DNA of 49,157 bases from an uncultured Muribaculaceae bacterium (GTDB lineage: Bacteria > Bacteroidota > Bacteroidia > Bacteroidales > Muribaculaceae): the NCBI GenBank assembly GCA_910584735.1, contig CAJUBM010000001.1:1-49157 (forward strand), given 5' to 3'. Shown piece after piece: positions 1-9,308 of the stretch (position 1 is its first letter; every line of letters begins with the position of its first letter). A model generated the notes under the pieces. It searched no databases. It saw nothing but the letters and a program-made list of their open reading frames with translations, and was not told where the DNA came from. The translations under genes and the position numbers were made by a program.

Positions 1-68
1 TATCAGGTGCGCCCCGCCTCTTCTGGTGGCCTGCCGTCCCGGAGGTCCGGCGCCACTATGAAGTTACC
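1..68 (+). repeat. right half of GC-rich palindromic repeat element (copy 1)
   Basis: Positions 25-58 are the exact reverse complement of a 34-bp core at 14380-14413 and 49115-49148. Positions 16-58 are the reverse complement of the last 43 bases of the window. The flank at 51-68 (CGCCACTATGAAGTTACC) matches 14491-14508 with one mismatch, so this is the right arm of the element as seen complete at 14370-14508. The left arm is missing because the window starts inside the loop. It lies about 80 bases beyond the stop codon of the TPR gene. Confidence 0.85.
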
Positions 69-141
69 TCGGATAATGTATTTTGTTGGAAGATTGGTGT
101 CTCCGAATTTTGACACACCGCCGTTTTCTTGTACTGATGTG

Positions 142-1761
142 TCAGTCGAAGATATAGGCGTATTTAGCCATAATATCCGTAAGGGCGTTACCATGTCGCA
201 ACGGTGCTACGTTTACGCGGGCGGCATCGTAACGGGTCCAGTTGTATGTATCGGCGTAGCCTGCGCGCATGGAGTTGGCGGCACATTCCAGAGCTTTGCC
301 GGACTCCCCTGCCTGTGCATACAGACATGCGGCGAGATAATTGAGCGACCCGTCGGAGTCTTTTCCTTTGATAAGGCCTTCGGCCCATTTCAGGGCGCCG
401 TCTTTGTTGTTGGTAAAGAGCATGGCGAATCCTTTCAGAGACTTGGCTTCGGCCCGGACGGATGGTTGTGCCGTGGACATTTCGTTGTCAAGAGCTTCCA
501 GCATACGGCGGTATATCTGCATAGCCTTTGCCGGCTGGGCCAGCCCGTCATTAGTAACCCATGCCTGCATCATATATCCCATGGGTTTGTCTGGATTATC
601 CATAATCATCTCGCCGAAGAGGGTTGATGCCTCATCGTATCGTTTCAGGTCAAAGAGGCATATCCCTTTCTCTGTGAGTGCATCGACATTAGCAGATTCT
701 TTCGAAAGGACTTTCTGCACGTTGGCAAGAGCTTCGTTTACAAGCCCCTGTGCATGCTGTATGCGGGCAAGGGTAAGATAGAACGGCGTGTTATCCTCGG
801 TGGTCATTGACAGGGCGCGGTTTATGTTGTCCGTGGCCTCGGAGTATTGGCATAATGCCAGATAACATTCAGCCAAAGAGTTATAGATGCCGGCATAATT
901 ATACATATTGCTGTCTATAATCTTACGGAAGTCGGCTATGGCCGAGGGATAGTGATAATGGGCCTGTGCAATCATGCCACGGATGTAATAGAACATCCCC
1001 TGTTCGGGTGCCTGCGAGATAGCGTTGCCGAGTCCTGTCACGACCGCAGGATAGTCTTCATCGGCTATGTTTACAAGTTCTTGGAAGGCCCGTCCGCTGG
1101 AATCGATTGAGATAGCCATTATCAGGTCGTCCACGGCGCCGGTATTGTTGCCGAGCATGCGGCGCACCGAAGAACGGCGCACGTATATGTCAGAGTCGGC
1201 CGGCATCATGGCTACGGCATCGTCCATATATTGCTGTGCTAAGCCGAGGTTGTTCTCCTTTACGGCTACACGAGCCAGTCCGGTAAGGGCCTCGGCGCTG
1301 CGGTTGTTGATTGCGCGCATGCGGGCATAATCCTGTTTTGCCGAGGCGTAGTCGCCGAGTTCATACTCGCAGTTGGCTTTTTGGTAAAGAGATACGAAAG
1401 AGGCGGGGTCATATCTCAGAGCTTCCGTAAAGTCAGAGAGGGCCTCCTTATACTTGTCAAGCATCTGGTAGATTTCGCCACGTAGCTGGTAGGCTGCCGA
1501 ACGGAAATCGCGGTCGTTTTCCGGGGCGTTCTTTATTGCGGCATCTGCATCGGCCAGCGCCCTGAGGTATTGGTTGAATCGGTAATACTCTGTGGCCCGG
1601 CGGTATAAAACCTCGTAATTGTCAGGGTTGGAGGCCAGTTCTTGGTTGTAGACCTCCATCATAGCCTTAGTCATAGGGTTATCAAGTCCCTGTTGTTGGG
1701 CTGTTGCTGAAAAAGATGCCGCTCCTAAAAATATCGCGGCTGCTATATTTCGTAGTCTCAT
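142..1761 (-). CDS. secreted tetratricopeptide-repeat protein
   Basis: The protein has 539 residues. A signal peptide is visible at 1-22 (MRLRNI, then a hydrophobic AAAIFLGAASFSA core, cleavage near ATAQ), so it should act in the periplasm or on the cell surface. The remainder is a run of degenerate 34-residue TPR units, for example around YEVLYRRATEYYRFNQY and AYQLRGEIYQMLDKY, which normally form a protein-binding solenoid. No enzymatic domain is seen. It is the last gene of a minus-strand series (MFS transporter, rsmE, kdsA), 75 bases after kdsA. The partner is unknown. The coding region ends with TGA about 80 bases before the palindromic repeat at the window edge. Confidence 0.85.
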   Translation of the reverse strand: MRLRNIAAAIFLGAASFSATAQQQGLDNPMTKAMMEVYNQELASNPDNYEVLYRRATEYYRFNQYLRALADADAAIKNAPENDRDFRSAAYQLRGEIYQMLDKYKEALSDFTEALRYDPASFVSLYQKANCEYELGDYASAKQDYARMRAINNRSAEALTGLARVAVKENNLGLAQQYMDDAVAMMPADSDIYVRRSSVRRMLGNNTGAVDDLIMAISIDSSGRAFQELVNIADEDYPAVVTGLGNAISQAPEQGMFYYIRGMIAQAHYHYPSAIADFRKIIDSNMYNYAGIYNSLAECYLALCQYSEATDNINRALSMTTEDNTPFYLTLARIQHAQGLVNEALANVQKVLSKESANVDALTEKGICLFDLKRYDEASTLFGEMIMDNPDKPMGYMMQAWVTNDGLAQPAKAMQIYRRMLEALDNEMSTAQPSVRAEAKSLKGFAMLFTNNKDGALKWAEGLIKGKDSDGSLNYLAACLYAQAGESGKALECAANSMRAGYADTYNWTRYDAARVNVAPLRHGNALTDIMAKYAYIFD

Positions 1762-1836
1762 AGTCGAATTAAATTCAAACTCGCTGTTTAAGATGGTTTC
1801 CTATTGTAATATCATACGTCCGGGGAAGGATTAATA

Positions 1837-2658
1837 TTACCGCTGCATGTTGTTTACCGCGTTGCGTAGGATTGTGAGGTTTTCGAGCAGGCGTGGTAGC
1901 AGGTCAAGGCGCAGCATGTTGGCGCCGTCCGAAAGAGCTTCCTCGGGGTGGGGATGTGTCTCTATAAATATCCCGTCACATCCTACCGCTATACCGGCCC
2001 GGGCCACGGTCTCTATCATCTCGGGGCGTCCGCCTGTAACACCTGCGGCCTGGTTGGGCTGTTGGAGGGAATGGGTGACGTCAAGAATCACCGGGCAGCC
2101 GTTACGCTGCATCTCCGGGATTCCGCGATAATCTACAATCAGATCCTGATAACCGAAAGTAGTGCCTCGTTCGGTAATGGCAACCTGCGGGTTCCCGGCG
2201 TCAGTCACTTTCTTTACGGCATGCCGCATGGCATCCGGGGATAAGAATTGACCTTTTTTGATGTTTACCATCTTGCCAGTACGGGCGGCGGCTACCAGCA
2301 GGTCGGTCTGGCGGCATAGGAAGGCCGGAATCTGGAGCATGTCCACATATTCCGCTGCCATCGCGGCTTCCGGGGCTGAATGGATATCGGTCACAACCGG
2401 AATACCATACATGGTTCCGACCTTTTTTAATATATGTAGGGCTTCAAAGTCTCCAATCCCGGTAAATGAATCCAATCGGGAGCGGTTGGCTTTCCTGTAT
2501 GAGCCTTTGAATACGTATGGGATGTTGAATTTATCTGCCGCCTCCTTCACCTTTCCGGCAATGTCTATAGCCATTTGCTCACCCTCTATGACGCAGGGTC
2601 CTGCGAGTAAGAAAAAGTTTCCGGTTGGTGAAGAGGCAAGATATTCAGATAGTTGCAT
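1837..2658 (-). CDS. kdsA: 3-deoxy-8-phosphooctulonate synthase (KDO-8-P synthase)
   Basis: This 273-residue cytoplasmic enzyme condenses phosphoenolpyruvate with arabinose-5-phosphate to give KDO-8-phosphate, the precursor of the inner-core sugar of lipopolysaccharide. Family motifs are clear: LAGPCVIEG near residue 18, KGSYRKANR, VTDIHS, LQIPAFLCRQTDLL, NIKKGQFLSP and a C-terminal GCDGIFIETHPHPEEALSDG. Cys22 in the GPC motif, with the C-terminal Glu and Asp, fits the metal-dependent class; the E. coli type carries Asn there. That class assignment is inference from known family differences. The gene lies 15 bases after rsmE and is probably co-transcribed with it. Confidence 0.96.
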   Translation of the reverse strand: MQLSEYLASSPTGNFFLLAGPCVIEGEQMAIDIAGKVKEAADKFNIPYVFKGSYRKANRSRLDSFTGIGDFEALHILKKVGTMYGIPVVTDIHSAPEAAMAAEYVDMLQIPAFLCRQTDLLVAAARTGKMVNIKKGQFLSPDAMRHAVKKVTDAGNPQVAITERGTTFGYQDLIVDYRGIPEMQRNGCPVILDVTHSLQQPNQAAGVTGGRPEMIETVARAGIAVGCDGIFIETHPHPEEALSDGANMLRLDLLPRLLENLTILRNAVNNMQR

Positions 2659-2673
2659 ATTGATGTTCTGTTG

Positions 2674-3393
2674 TTATTCAGATTTTGTAATCATGTTTAT
2701 CACATGGCATGTCTGGCAGGCGTTCAGCGCGGCTGTCTCAGTACGCAGACGGGCCTCACCCAGCGATACTGGGATGAATCCGGCTTCGAGTGCCAGTCCT
2801 ATCTCCTCGGGGGAAAAATCACCTTCCGGACCTATGAGGATTATGGTTTCTGCCCCGGGACGGTATTCGTCGGCCAGTAAACGACGTGGTTTGTCGGCCT
2901 CACAATGAGCAATAAAGCGCTGGGCCACATCCTTTGTCTCGCTGATAAAACGCTTGAACGGCGTCATCTCGTCAATCTGCGGCAGGGTTGCTTTCAGGCT
3001 TTGTTTCATTGCTGAGACGGCAATCTTTTCAAGCCGTTCGGTTTTGATTTCCTTGCGTTCAGACCATCGGCACAATATGGGGGTAAGGCGGTCAAAGCCC
3101 GTCTCGGTAAGTTTCTCCACCATCCATTCCATGCGGTCGAGATGTTTGGTGGGCGCTACGGCGATAGCGATTGGCGCGCCCCAGAAAGGGGGTAGATTTT
3201 GCCGTTCTATGATTTCCACCCGTGTATGTTTTGGGTGAGCCTCGGTGATACGGCATTTGAATCTGTGGCCTTTCCCATCGATAACTTCCACCGTGTCCCC
3301 CTCCTTGTGACGCAACACTTTGACACAGTGTTGCGACTCCCCTTCGGGAAGAACACAGGATTCCGCTATGTCAGGAGCATAAAACTGTATCAT
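2674..3393 (-). CDS. rsmE: 16S rRNA (uracil1498-N3)-methyltransferase
   Basis: This 239-residue SPOUT-family enzyme methylates N3 of U1498 in 16S rRNA of the 30S subunit, using S-adenosylmethionine. The N-terminal PUA-like part shows the HCVKVLRHKEGD signature. The C-terminal knot shows IGPEGDFSPEEI and the SLGEARLRTETAALNA motif that forms the SAM-binding trefoil knot. Length is normal for the family. It sits 24 bases after the MFS transporter gene and 15 bases before kdsA, in a probable minus-strand operon. Confidence 0.96.
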   Translation of the reverse strand: MIQFYAPDIAESCVLPEGESQHCVKVLRHKEGDTVEVIDGKGHRFKCRITEAHPKHTRVEIIERQNLPPFWGAPIAIAVAPTKHLDRMEWMVEKLTETGFDRLTPILCRWSERKEIKTERLEKIAVSAMKQSLKATLPQIDEMTPFKRFISETKDVAQRFIAHCEADKPRRLLADEYRPGAETIILIGPEGDFSPEEIGLALEAGFIPVSLGEARLRTETAALNACQTCHVINMITKSE

Positions 3394-3417
3394 CGTGATG
3401 GGTTGGTTTTAAATAAC

Positions 3418-4782
3418 TTAGTCGGTGTAATCCGAGATAGTCTCTTCGGCGAGTTTTATATCGCGCTTCGTTATCTTGGACTGCTCCTTGTCTTTGAAGA
3501 TGAAGAAGAAGAGAACCGCCACAACAAGGGCATATGCAGCGAAGATGAGCCATGATTCGGTCCATCCGTGCTGTATGGCCTCGGCAAATTCGGGTGAGAA
3601 TATCTTTACGGAGGGGTCTGTGCCCGGCACGAGGTTGTTGACCACGAATTTACCGGCTATGAATGTACCCAGTGAGGCTCCTATGCCGTTGGTCATAATC
3701 ATGAAGAGACCCTGTGCCGATGAACGCATCTTCACATCTGTCTCCTTGTCGACAAAAAGACCGCCTGAAACGTTGAAGAAGTCAAAGGCCACGCCGTAGA
3801 CGATGCAGGACAGGATTAGGAATATTATCCCTGAACCGGTGTTGCCTATACCGAAGAATCCGAAGCGGAATACCCACGCAAGCATTGAAAGCAGCATTAC
3901 TCCCTTTATACCGAATTTCCGCAGGCAGAACGGGATGAGGAGTATGCACAGTGCCTCACTTGCCTGCGATATGGCAGTGAGGGCAGTGGCGTTCTGGGCA
4001 CCCCACGTGTCGGCGTATTCGGCGATATGGCGGAATGTGCTTATGAAGGTCGTGCCATATGAGTTTGTAATCTGTAGCGATACGCCTAAAAGCATGCTGA
4101 AAATGAAGAATATCGCCATTTTCTTGCGTTTGAACAGTTTGAACGCGTTCAATCCGAGTGATTCGGCGAGTGTTCCTCCCGATTCCGGATTTACAGGGCA
4201 ATGTGGCATCGAAAGGGCGTAGATAGCCATCACAACCGAGAGTACTCCCGAGGTTATGAACTGCATGTAGGTGTTCTGGAAGCCTGTGAAGTTGACGAAC
4301 AGTTCTGCGCATATGAATCCTACTGTCCCAAATGTACGTATGGGGGGGAAATCTTTTATGGTATCCATCCCTCCTGTTGTCAATGCGTTGAAAGCTACTG
4401 AGTTTGACAGGCCTATGGTTGGCATGAAGAAGGCCACCGACAGGGTGTAGAGCGTGAAGAGAGGCCCGAACTCAACATTGTTCCCTGAAGATATACAGTA
4501 CCAGCCTGCTATCAGCATGAATATACCTGCTAAAAGATGGCACAAGCTGAGCATACGTTGTGCCGGAATCCAGCGGTCGGCGATGATGCCTACTACGGCA
4601 GGCATGAACAACGACACCAGCCCCTGTACGGTATAGAACCAAAATATCTCCATGCCTAATCCCATGCGGGACAGGTATATACCCATTGATACGAGGTACG
4701 ATCCCCATACGGCAAATTCAAGGAAGTTAAGGCCCGCCAGGCGCACCTTAAGAATGTTCTTTGAGTTGACAGATGCTGTCAT
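3418..4782 (-). CDS. MFS transporter, nucleoside:H+ symporter (NupG/XapB-like)
   Basis: The 454-residue inner-membrane protein has about twelve predicted hydrophobic segments, from residue 15 (LNFLEFAVWGSYLVSMGIYL) to near 430. It resembles the nucleoside permease branch of the major facilitator superfamily: the N-terminal pattern and the cytoplasmic loop containing ADRWIPAQRML fit NupG-type proteins, and Bacteroidota commonly carry such copies. The likely function is proton-driven uptake of nucleosides, although the exact substrate is not visible. It is first in the series with rsmE, kdsA and the TPR gene. A candidate -7 box lies about 40 bases upstream at 4822-4829. Confidence 0.82.
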   Translation of the reverse strand: MTASVNSKNILKVRLAGLNFLEFAVWGSYLVSMGIYLSRMGLGMEIFWFYTVQGLVSLFMPAVVGIIADRWIPAQRMLSLCHLLAGIFMLIAGWYCISSGNNVEFGPLFTLYTLSVAFFMPTIGLSNSVAFNALTTGGMDTIKDFPPIRTFGTVGFICAELFVNFTGFQNTYMQFITSGVLSVVMAIYALSMPHCPVNPESGGTLAESLGLNAFKLFKRKKMAIFFIFSMLLGVSLQITNSYGTTFISTFRHIAEYADTWGAQNATALTAISQASEALCILLIPFCLRKFGIKGVMLLSMLAWVFRFGFFGIGNTGSGIIFLILSCIVYGVAFDFFNVSGGLFVDKETDVKMRSSAQGLFMIMTNGIGASLGTFIAGKFVVNNLVPGTDPSVKIFSPEFAEAIQHGWTESWLIFAAYALVVAVLFFFIFKDKEQSKITKRDIKLAEETISDYTD

Positions 4783-4821
4783 TGTTCAGTTTTTTCAGGT
4801 TAGATGTTTTTTATTGTTCGG

Positions 4822-4829
4822 CAAATGTA
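4822..4829 (-). promoter_or_regulatory. candidate -7 promoter box for the MFS transporter series
   Basis: The minus strand reads TACATTTG, matching the Bacteroidota -7 consensus TAnnTTTG, 40 bases before the start codon at 4782. I did not find a clear -33 TTTG at the right spacing, so this is a weak call. Confidence 0.3.
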
Positions 4830-4862
4830 ACCAAAAATAGTGGATAAATAAAGATTTAATCG

Positions 4863-7760
4863 CTAATCATGGTTATCGGCCTGCGAGGAGTTTGATTTGT
4901 AGTCCAGTTCTTCACGTAGGAATGGAGCGGTAGGTGATTCCCCGGCGGCTATTTCTTCCGGTGTTCCGGTGGCTATGATGCGGCCCCCGTTTTTTCCTCC
5001 GTCAGGCCCCATGTCAACGAGATAGTCGGCTGATTTCACTACATCGAGGTTGTGTTCGATTACAAGGACGGTATTACCACGGTCCACCAACTGGTTCAGC
5101 ACGGCGAGAAGTGTCTTTATATCTTCGAAATGAAGCCCGGTTGTAGGCTCGTCGAGGATGAAGAGGGTCTTCCCGGTGTCGCGCCGGGCAAGTTCGGTGG
5201 CGAGTTTCACGCGCTGGTTTTCTCCGCCGGACAATGTCGAGGACGGTTGTCCTAACTTGATATATCCAAGGCCGATTTCCTGAAGTACCTTGATTTTCTT
5301 GAGTATCGCAGGCTGGTTGGCGAAAAATTCCACTGCCTGGTTTATAGTCATGTCAAGCACATCGGCTATAGATTTCCCTTTGAACCTGACCTCAAGTGTC
5401 TCGCGGTTGTAGCGTTTGCCTCCGCATGCCTCGCAGGGTACCAGCACATCGGGGAGGAAGTTCATCTCGATAGTCTTATAGCCGTTCCCTTTGCATACCT
5501 CGCAACGCCCTCCGGCCACGTTGAAAGAGAAGCGCCCCGGCTTGTAGCCGCGTATCTTCGCTTCCGGCAGGGATACGAACAGGGCGCGTATGTCGGAGAA
5601 TACGCCGGTGTAGGTGGCCGGATTGGAGCGCGGGGAACGTCCCAAGGGTGATTGGTCGACAGTTACAATCTTGTCGATATTCTCTTCACCGGTTATTTCC
5701 TCGTAGGGTAGGGGTTCCTGGAGGGAACGGTAGAAACGTTTCGACAGGATGGGCTGGAGGGTGCCGTTCACGAGCGATGATTTCCCTGAGCCGGAGACTC
5801 CGCACACGCATGTGAGTGTGCCAAGGGGTAATCGGAAATCTACGTGGCGCAGATTGTGGCCGTCACATCCCTTAAGTTCAAGGAATTTGCCGTTGCCTGT
5901 ACGCCGCGAGGATGGTATCTCTATAGTACGGCGCCCGCTCAGGTAGTCGGCTGTCAGCGTAGGGCGTTTGAGCATTTCTTTTGGTGTGCCTTGAAACACG
6001 ACTTCTCCTCCACGGCGTCCGGCCTTCGGGCCTATGTCAACTATGTAGTCAGCCTCCAGCATCATGTCCTTGTCATGCTCGACTACTATTACCGAGTTGT
6101 GTGCATCGCGCAGGCGTTTCAATGATGCTATCAGCTTTCTGTTGTCGCGTTGGTGGAGGCCGATGGATGGCTCGTCAAGGATGTAGAGTACGTTCACAAG
6201 CTCCGAACCGAGTTGTGTGGCAAGTCTTATGCGCTGGCTTTCACCTCCGGAAAGAGTGGCTGACGCCCGGTTGAGCGACAGGTAGCCCAGTCCCACATCG
6301 ACCAGGAAGCTCAGACGCGAACGGATTTCTTTCAATATCTCTCGGCCTATGAGTTTCTGCTGAGGTTCGAGGCGTTGTTCCACGGTCTCGGCCCACTCCA
6401 GGAGGTCGGTTATATCAAGGCGCGAAAGCTCGGCTATATTCTTGCCGTCAATAAAGAAGTGCAGGGCCTCGCGGTTAAGACGGTCGCCGCCACATTCGGG
6501 GCAGGTGCAACGTGAGAAGAACTGTCCGCTCCATTTTTGTGCCTGCGATGATGCATCGTCACCTTGCTGTAGCTCGATATATTTTATAAGTCCTTCGTAG
6601 GAAAGGAAGTAGTTTGACACCGACATTGTCTCCGATTTTATATGCAGACGCTCGGTGGTGCCTTCTAAAATGTCATTTACAGCGCTTTCCGGCAGGTCGC
6701 GTATGGGGGTCTTGAGGGTACAGCCATATTTTTCGCAAATTGCGGCTATCTGCCAGAAAATCATGGAATTCTGATGCTTGCCCAATGGCACGATGCCACC
6801 GGCGTGGATTGACTGGGAGTCATCGGGTATGATTTTGGCACGGTCTATTATGCTGACCTCTCCCAATCCTTTGCAACGCGGACACGCCCCTAAGGGGGAG
6901 TTGAACGAGAAATTGTGCGGCGCAGGCTCACGGTATGATATGCCGCTTACCGGGTCCATCAGCGACTGCGAATAATGCCGGCTCTGTTGGGTGTCGAGGT
7001 CGTAGACCATCATCTGCTTCCCACCTTGGCGTAATGTCTTCTCTACCGACTCGCGCAGCCGTTGGTCATCTTTCCGCGACACTTTCAGTTTGTCTACGAC
7101 CAGTTCTATGGAGTGGTTCTTGTAGCGGTCGAGTTTCATGCCGTAGGAAATCTCGCGGAGTTCCCCGTCAACCCGCACATTGAGATACCCCTTTTTGAGC
7201 AGTTGTTCGAAAAGGTCTTTATAGTGTCCCTTGCGGTTATGGACCAACGGGGCCAGCAGGTATACCTTTTTCCCGTCGTATTGCTCCAGAATCAGGGCTA
7301 CGATTTTTTCGGCGGTGTATTTCACCATCGGTTCCCCCGATATATAGCTCCGGGCCTGCCCTATACGGGCGAACAGCAGGCGCAGGAAGTCGTAGACCTC
7401 CGTTGTAGTGCCGATTGTGCTTCGCGGATTGCGGTTGATGGTTTTCTGTTCGATGGCTATCACTGGGGAAAGGCCTTCCACCTTGTCAACATCGGGGCGC
7501 TCCATATTCCCAAGCAGGTTGCGAGCATAGGAGGAAAATGTCTCTATATAGCGGCGCTGTCCTTCGGCGTAGATGGTGTCGAAGGCAAGCGAGGATTTCC
7601 CCGAGCCGGATAGCCCGGTAATGACCGAGAGTGTCCCGTGGGGAATGTCGACATCTATATTTTTAAGATTGTGTACCCGCGCCCCTATCACGCTGAGGTT
7701 TGCTCCTTTGGTGTAGGGGGTGGCAGGGGTGGACTCTTTCGTTACTTCGCTCTTCATCAT
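4863..7760 (-). CDS. uvrA: excinuclease ABC subunit A
   Basis: UvrA is the damage-sensing ATPase of nucleotide excision repair and loads UvrB on lesions. The 965-residue sequence has both ABC modules: Walker A GLSGSGKSSLAF near residue 49 and CGVSGSGKSSLV in the second half, with signature motifs LSGGESQRIRLATQ and LSGGENQRVKLATE. Zinc-finger cysteine pairs occur in CPRCKG, CTCPECGG, CEVCKG and CEACGG. Length is at the upper end of the normal range. It starts 42 bases after the T9SS-sorted protein gene and could be read with it. The first two codons are ATG ATG, so the start may be one codon later. Confidence 0.97.
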   Translation of the reverse strand: MMKSEVTKESTPATPYTKGANLSVIGARVHNLKNIDVDIPHGTLSVITGLSGSGKSSLAFDTIYAEGQRRYIETFSSYARNLLGNMERPDVDKVEGLSPVIAIEQKTINRNPRSTIGTTTEVYDFLRLLFARIGQARSYISGEPMVKYTAEKIVALILEQYDGKKVYLLAPLVHNRKGHYKDLFEQLLKKGYLNVRVDGELREISYGMKLDRYKNHSIELVVDKLKVSRKDDQRLRESVEKTLRQGGKQMMVYDLDTQQSRHYSQSLMDPVSGISYREPAPHNFSFNSPLGACPRCKGLGEVSIIDRAKIIPDDSQSIHAGGIVPLGKHQNSMIFWQIAAICEKYGCTLKTPIRDLPESAVNDILEGTTERLHIKSETMSVSNYFLSYEGLIKYIELQQGDDASSQAQKWSGQFFSRCTCPECGGDRLNREALHFFIDGKNIAELSRLDITDLLEWAETVEQRLEPQQKLIGREILKEIRSRLSFLVDVGLGYLSLNRASATLSGGESQRIRLATQLGSELVNVLYILDEPSIGLHQRDNRKLIASLKRLRDAHNSVIVVEHDKDMMLEADYIVDIGPKAGRRGGEVVFQGTPKEMLKRPTLTADYLSGRRTIEIPSSRRTGNGKFLELKGCDGHNLRHVDFRLPLGTLTCVCGVSGSGKSSLVNGTLQPILSKRFYRSLQEPLPYEEITGEENIDKIVTVDQSPLGRSPRSNPATYTGVFSDIRALFVSLPEAKIRGYKPGRFSFNVAGGRCEVCKGNGYKTIEMNFLPDVLVPCEACGGKRYNRETLEVRFKGKSIADVLDMTINQAVEFFANQPAILKKIKVLQEIGLGYIKLGQPSSTLSGGENQRVKLATELARRDTGKTLFILDEPTTGLHFEDIKTLLAVLNQLVDRGNTVLVIEHNLDVVKSADYLVDMGPDGGKNGGRIIATGTPEEIAAGESPTAPFLREELDYKSNSSQADNHD

Positions 7761-7802
7761 TATCCTTACAGATTCTCTTTTGCAGGGTTAGCTTATTGGT
7801 TG

Positions 7803-9155
7803 TCAGGGTTCCGAGGGTGTGGAGGATGAGGCGCCGGTGCGTTGGGAATATCCTACGATATTTATGTCACCCGACTTTTTGTAGTGCTTGCCGTCAGCGC
7901 CCTCGGCCTTTATCACATAATAATAAACGCCCGGTTGAACTTTCTTGCCGTTATAACGTCCGTCCCATCCTTGCGAGGGGTCGGAGAGGTGTGCCATTTC
8001 CAATCCCCAACGGTTGTAGATATGGCAGTCGAATGATACTATGGATTTGTAGCTCACGCGCCACTCGTCGTTTACCCCGTCATCATTGGGAGAAAAGGCG
8101 TTAGGACATTCCAGCCGTGATTCCCCGATGTAGACAGTATAGGTATCCGAGGTATAGTCGCATGAGCCTGCGGCGTTGCCGCATACGAACCTCACGTAGG
8201 TTGTGCCGTAATCTGTGAAGGTATGGGTCACCTCGTCCTCATTCACCCGAAGGTCTATGAGGTCGAACTGGTCGTCACGTGCGAACTGCCATTCGCGGAA
8301 TACTACGGCATCCGTCGTGGCCGCGCTGAAGGTTATTATGGCCGGGGCCGAGCCTCCGAGGGAGGCTTCATCGCCTGTCGGTTTCTGTTCGTTTTCGGCA
8401 TCGCGTTCCTCCTGTGAGGCCGTGGTCGTGGCTGCTATGGCGTTGGTAGGAAACATCGGCGACACTACCTGCTGCAATTCCCCCCACTGGCGTTGGAAGC
8501 GGTCGCCTGAGAGGTGGAATTCCGTATCTCTCAAAGGAGCCTGGCAATGTATCTGCGAGGAAACGTATTGAATCTCCTCCGTGGCCTGTACAGGTTGGTA
8601 GGACAGGTTGTCGGCGTTATATTCCAAAGTGTTATATTCGAGTTGTAGGCCTCTGGAAAGTTGGCGCGCCGCACCGCTTACGGTGTAATAGTTTATACGG
8701 TCGGCGTTTCCGTGGAGTATGAGCAGCGTGTTCTGGCAGTCTGATTCCGGTGATATGTCAAGGGCTTCGAGGGAACATTCATGGTTGCTGTAGTTCACGA
8801 TGTAGAAACAGTTCTGCCGTCCGTCTTCTTCCACGATGTAGCCCATATCCTCGTTTGTGAGACTTACCGAGGTCACCGCTCCCTCCCTGGTAAAGGGTAT
8901 TTCCTCTGCAAAACCTCCTCCCAGCGAACTGAAACGTTTCCAAGTTATGTCAGATGCCGCTGATGAAGCTGTATAAGACACGCGTACGCCGCTGGCGTCT
9001 CTTACCACGTACACCTCCTTAAGCCCGGTGGAAGCTTCAGGCTTCTCTGTAATCACAGGCTTGGAGTTGCCGGAGAATGATAATTGGGGGGCTGCCGTGA
9101 GGTTTGCCGTAAGTATTAAAGCGGCGGTAGCCAAAGCCTTGGGGATTATATTCAT
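7803..9155 (-). CDS. secreted protein with type IX secretion (CHU_C, type B) C-terminal domain
   Basis: The 450-residue protein has a signal peptide at about 1-22 (MNIIPKALATAALILTANLTA). Its last 95 residues carry the gliding-motility-associated C-terminal domain: CPNAFSPNDDGVNDEW, then HIYNRWGLEM, WDGRYNGKKVQPGVYYYVI and a terminal strand. In known systems this domain directs export across the outer membrane by the type IX secretion machinery. A beta-rich region with PKD-like character (TTYVRFVCGNAAGSCDYTSDTY) precedes it. The remaining ~330 residues are not recognised. A well-formed promoter lies 31-61 bases upstream. The function of the passenger is unknown. Confidence 0.82.
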   Translation of the reverse strand: MNIIPKALATAALILTANLTAAPQLSFSGNSKPVITEKPEASTGLKEVYVVRDASGVRVSYTASSAASDITWKRFSSLGGGFAEEIPFTREGAVTSVSLTNEDMGYIVEEDGRQNCFYIVNYSNHECSLEALDISPESDCQNTLLILHGNADRINYYTVSGAARQLSRGLQLEYNTLEYNADNLSYQPVQATEEIQYVSSQIHCQAPLRDTEFHLSGDRFQRQWGELQQVVSPMFPTNAIAATTTASQEERDAENEQKPTGDEASLGGSAPAIITFSAATTDAVVFREWQFARDDQFDLIDLRVNEDEVTHTFTDYGTTYVRFVCGNAAGSCDYTSDTYTVYIGESRLECPNAFSPNDDGVNDEWRVSYKSIVSFDCHIYNRWGLEMAHLSDPSQGWDGRYNGKKVQPGVYYYVIKAEGADGKHYKKSGDINIVGYSQRTGASSSTPSEP

Positions 9156-9185
9156 CGTGGTGGATATATGCTTGTGTTTAACTTA

Positions 9186-9216
9186 CAAAGTTACGAATAT
9201 TCTGCAATATTTCAAA
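9186..9216 (-). promoter_or_regulatory. Bacteroidota-type promoter of the T9SS-sorted protein gene
   Basis: On the minus strand TTTG (9216-9213) is followed after 19 bases by TAACTTTG (9193-9186), matching the Bacteroidota consensus TTTG-N19/21-TAnnTTTG. The start codon at 9155 is about 30 bases downstream of the -7 box, giving a short leader. Confidence 0.6.
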
Positions 9217-9276
9217 AAACCGTGTCTGTCACATAAATTTAATAAGGCGGGTAGTGCGTAGTTTAAATTTTTATTG

Positions 9277-9284
9277 TACATTTG
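9277..9284 (+). promoter_or_regulatory. candidate -7 box upstream of the TonB receptor gene
   Basis: TACATTTG fits TAnnTTTG. No good -33 element is seen at 19-21 bases. If it is used, transcription would start near 9291 and the three palindromes at 9309-9372 would lie inside a leader of about 150 bases before the start codon at 9444. Confidence 0.4.
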
Positions 9285-9308
9285 AACGAATTTTAACACG
9301 GACACCCC

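Noticed and set aside
3..194. Minus-strand reading frame of 63 residues with IVAPDLRDGRPPEEAG
   Set aside because: It is mostly translation of the palindromic repeat; a similar peptide (IVAPGLRDSKPPEKAEPG) comes from the minus strand at 14347-14529 for the same reason. The frame overlaps the 3' end of the TPR gene and has no start context.
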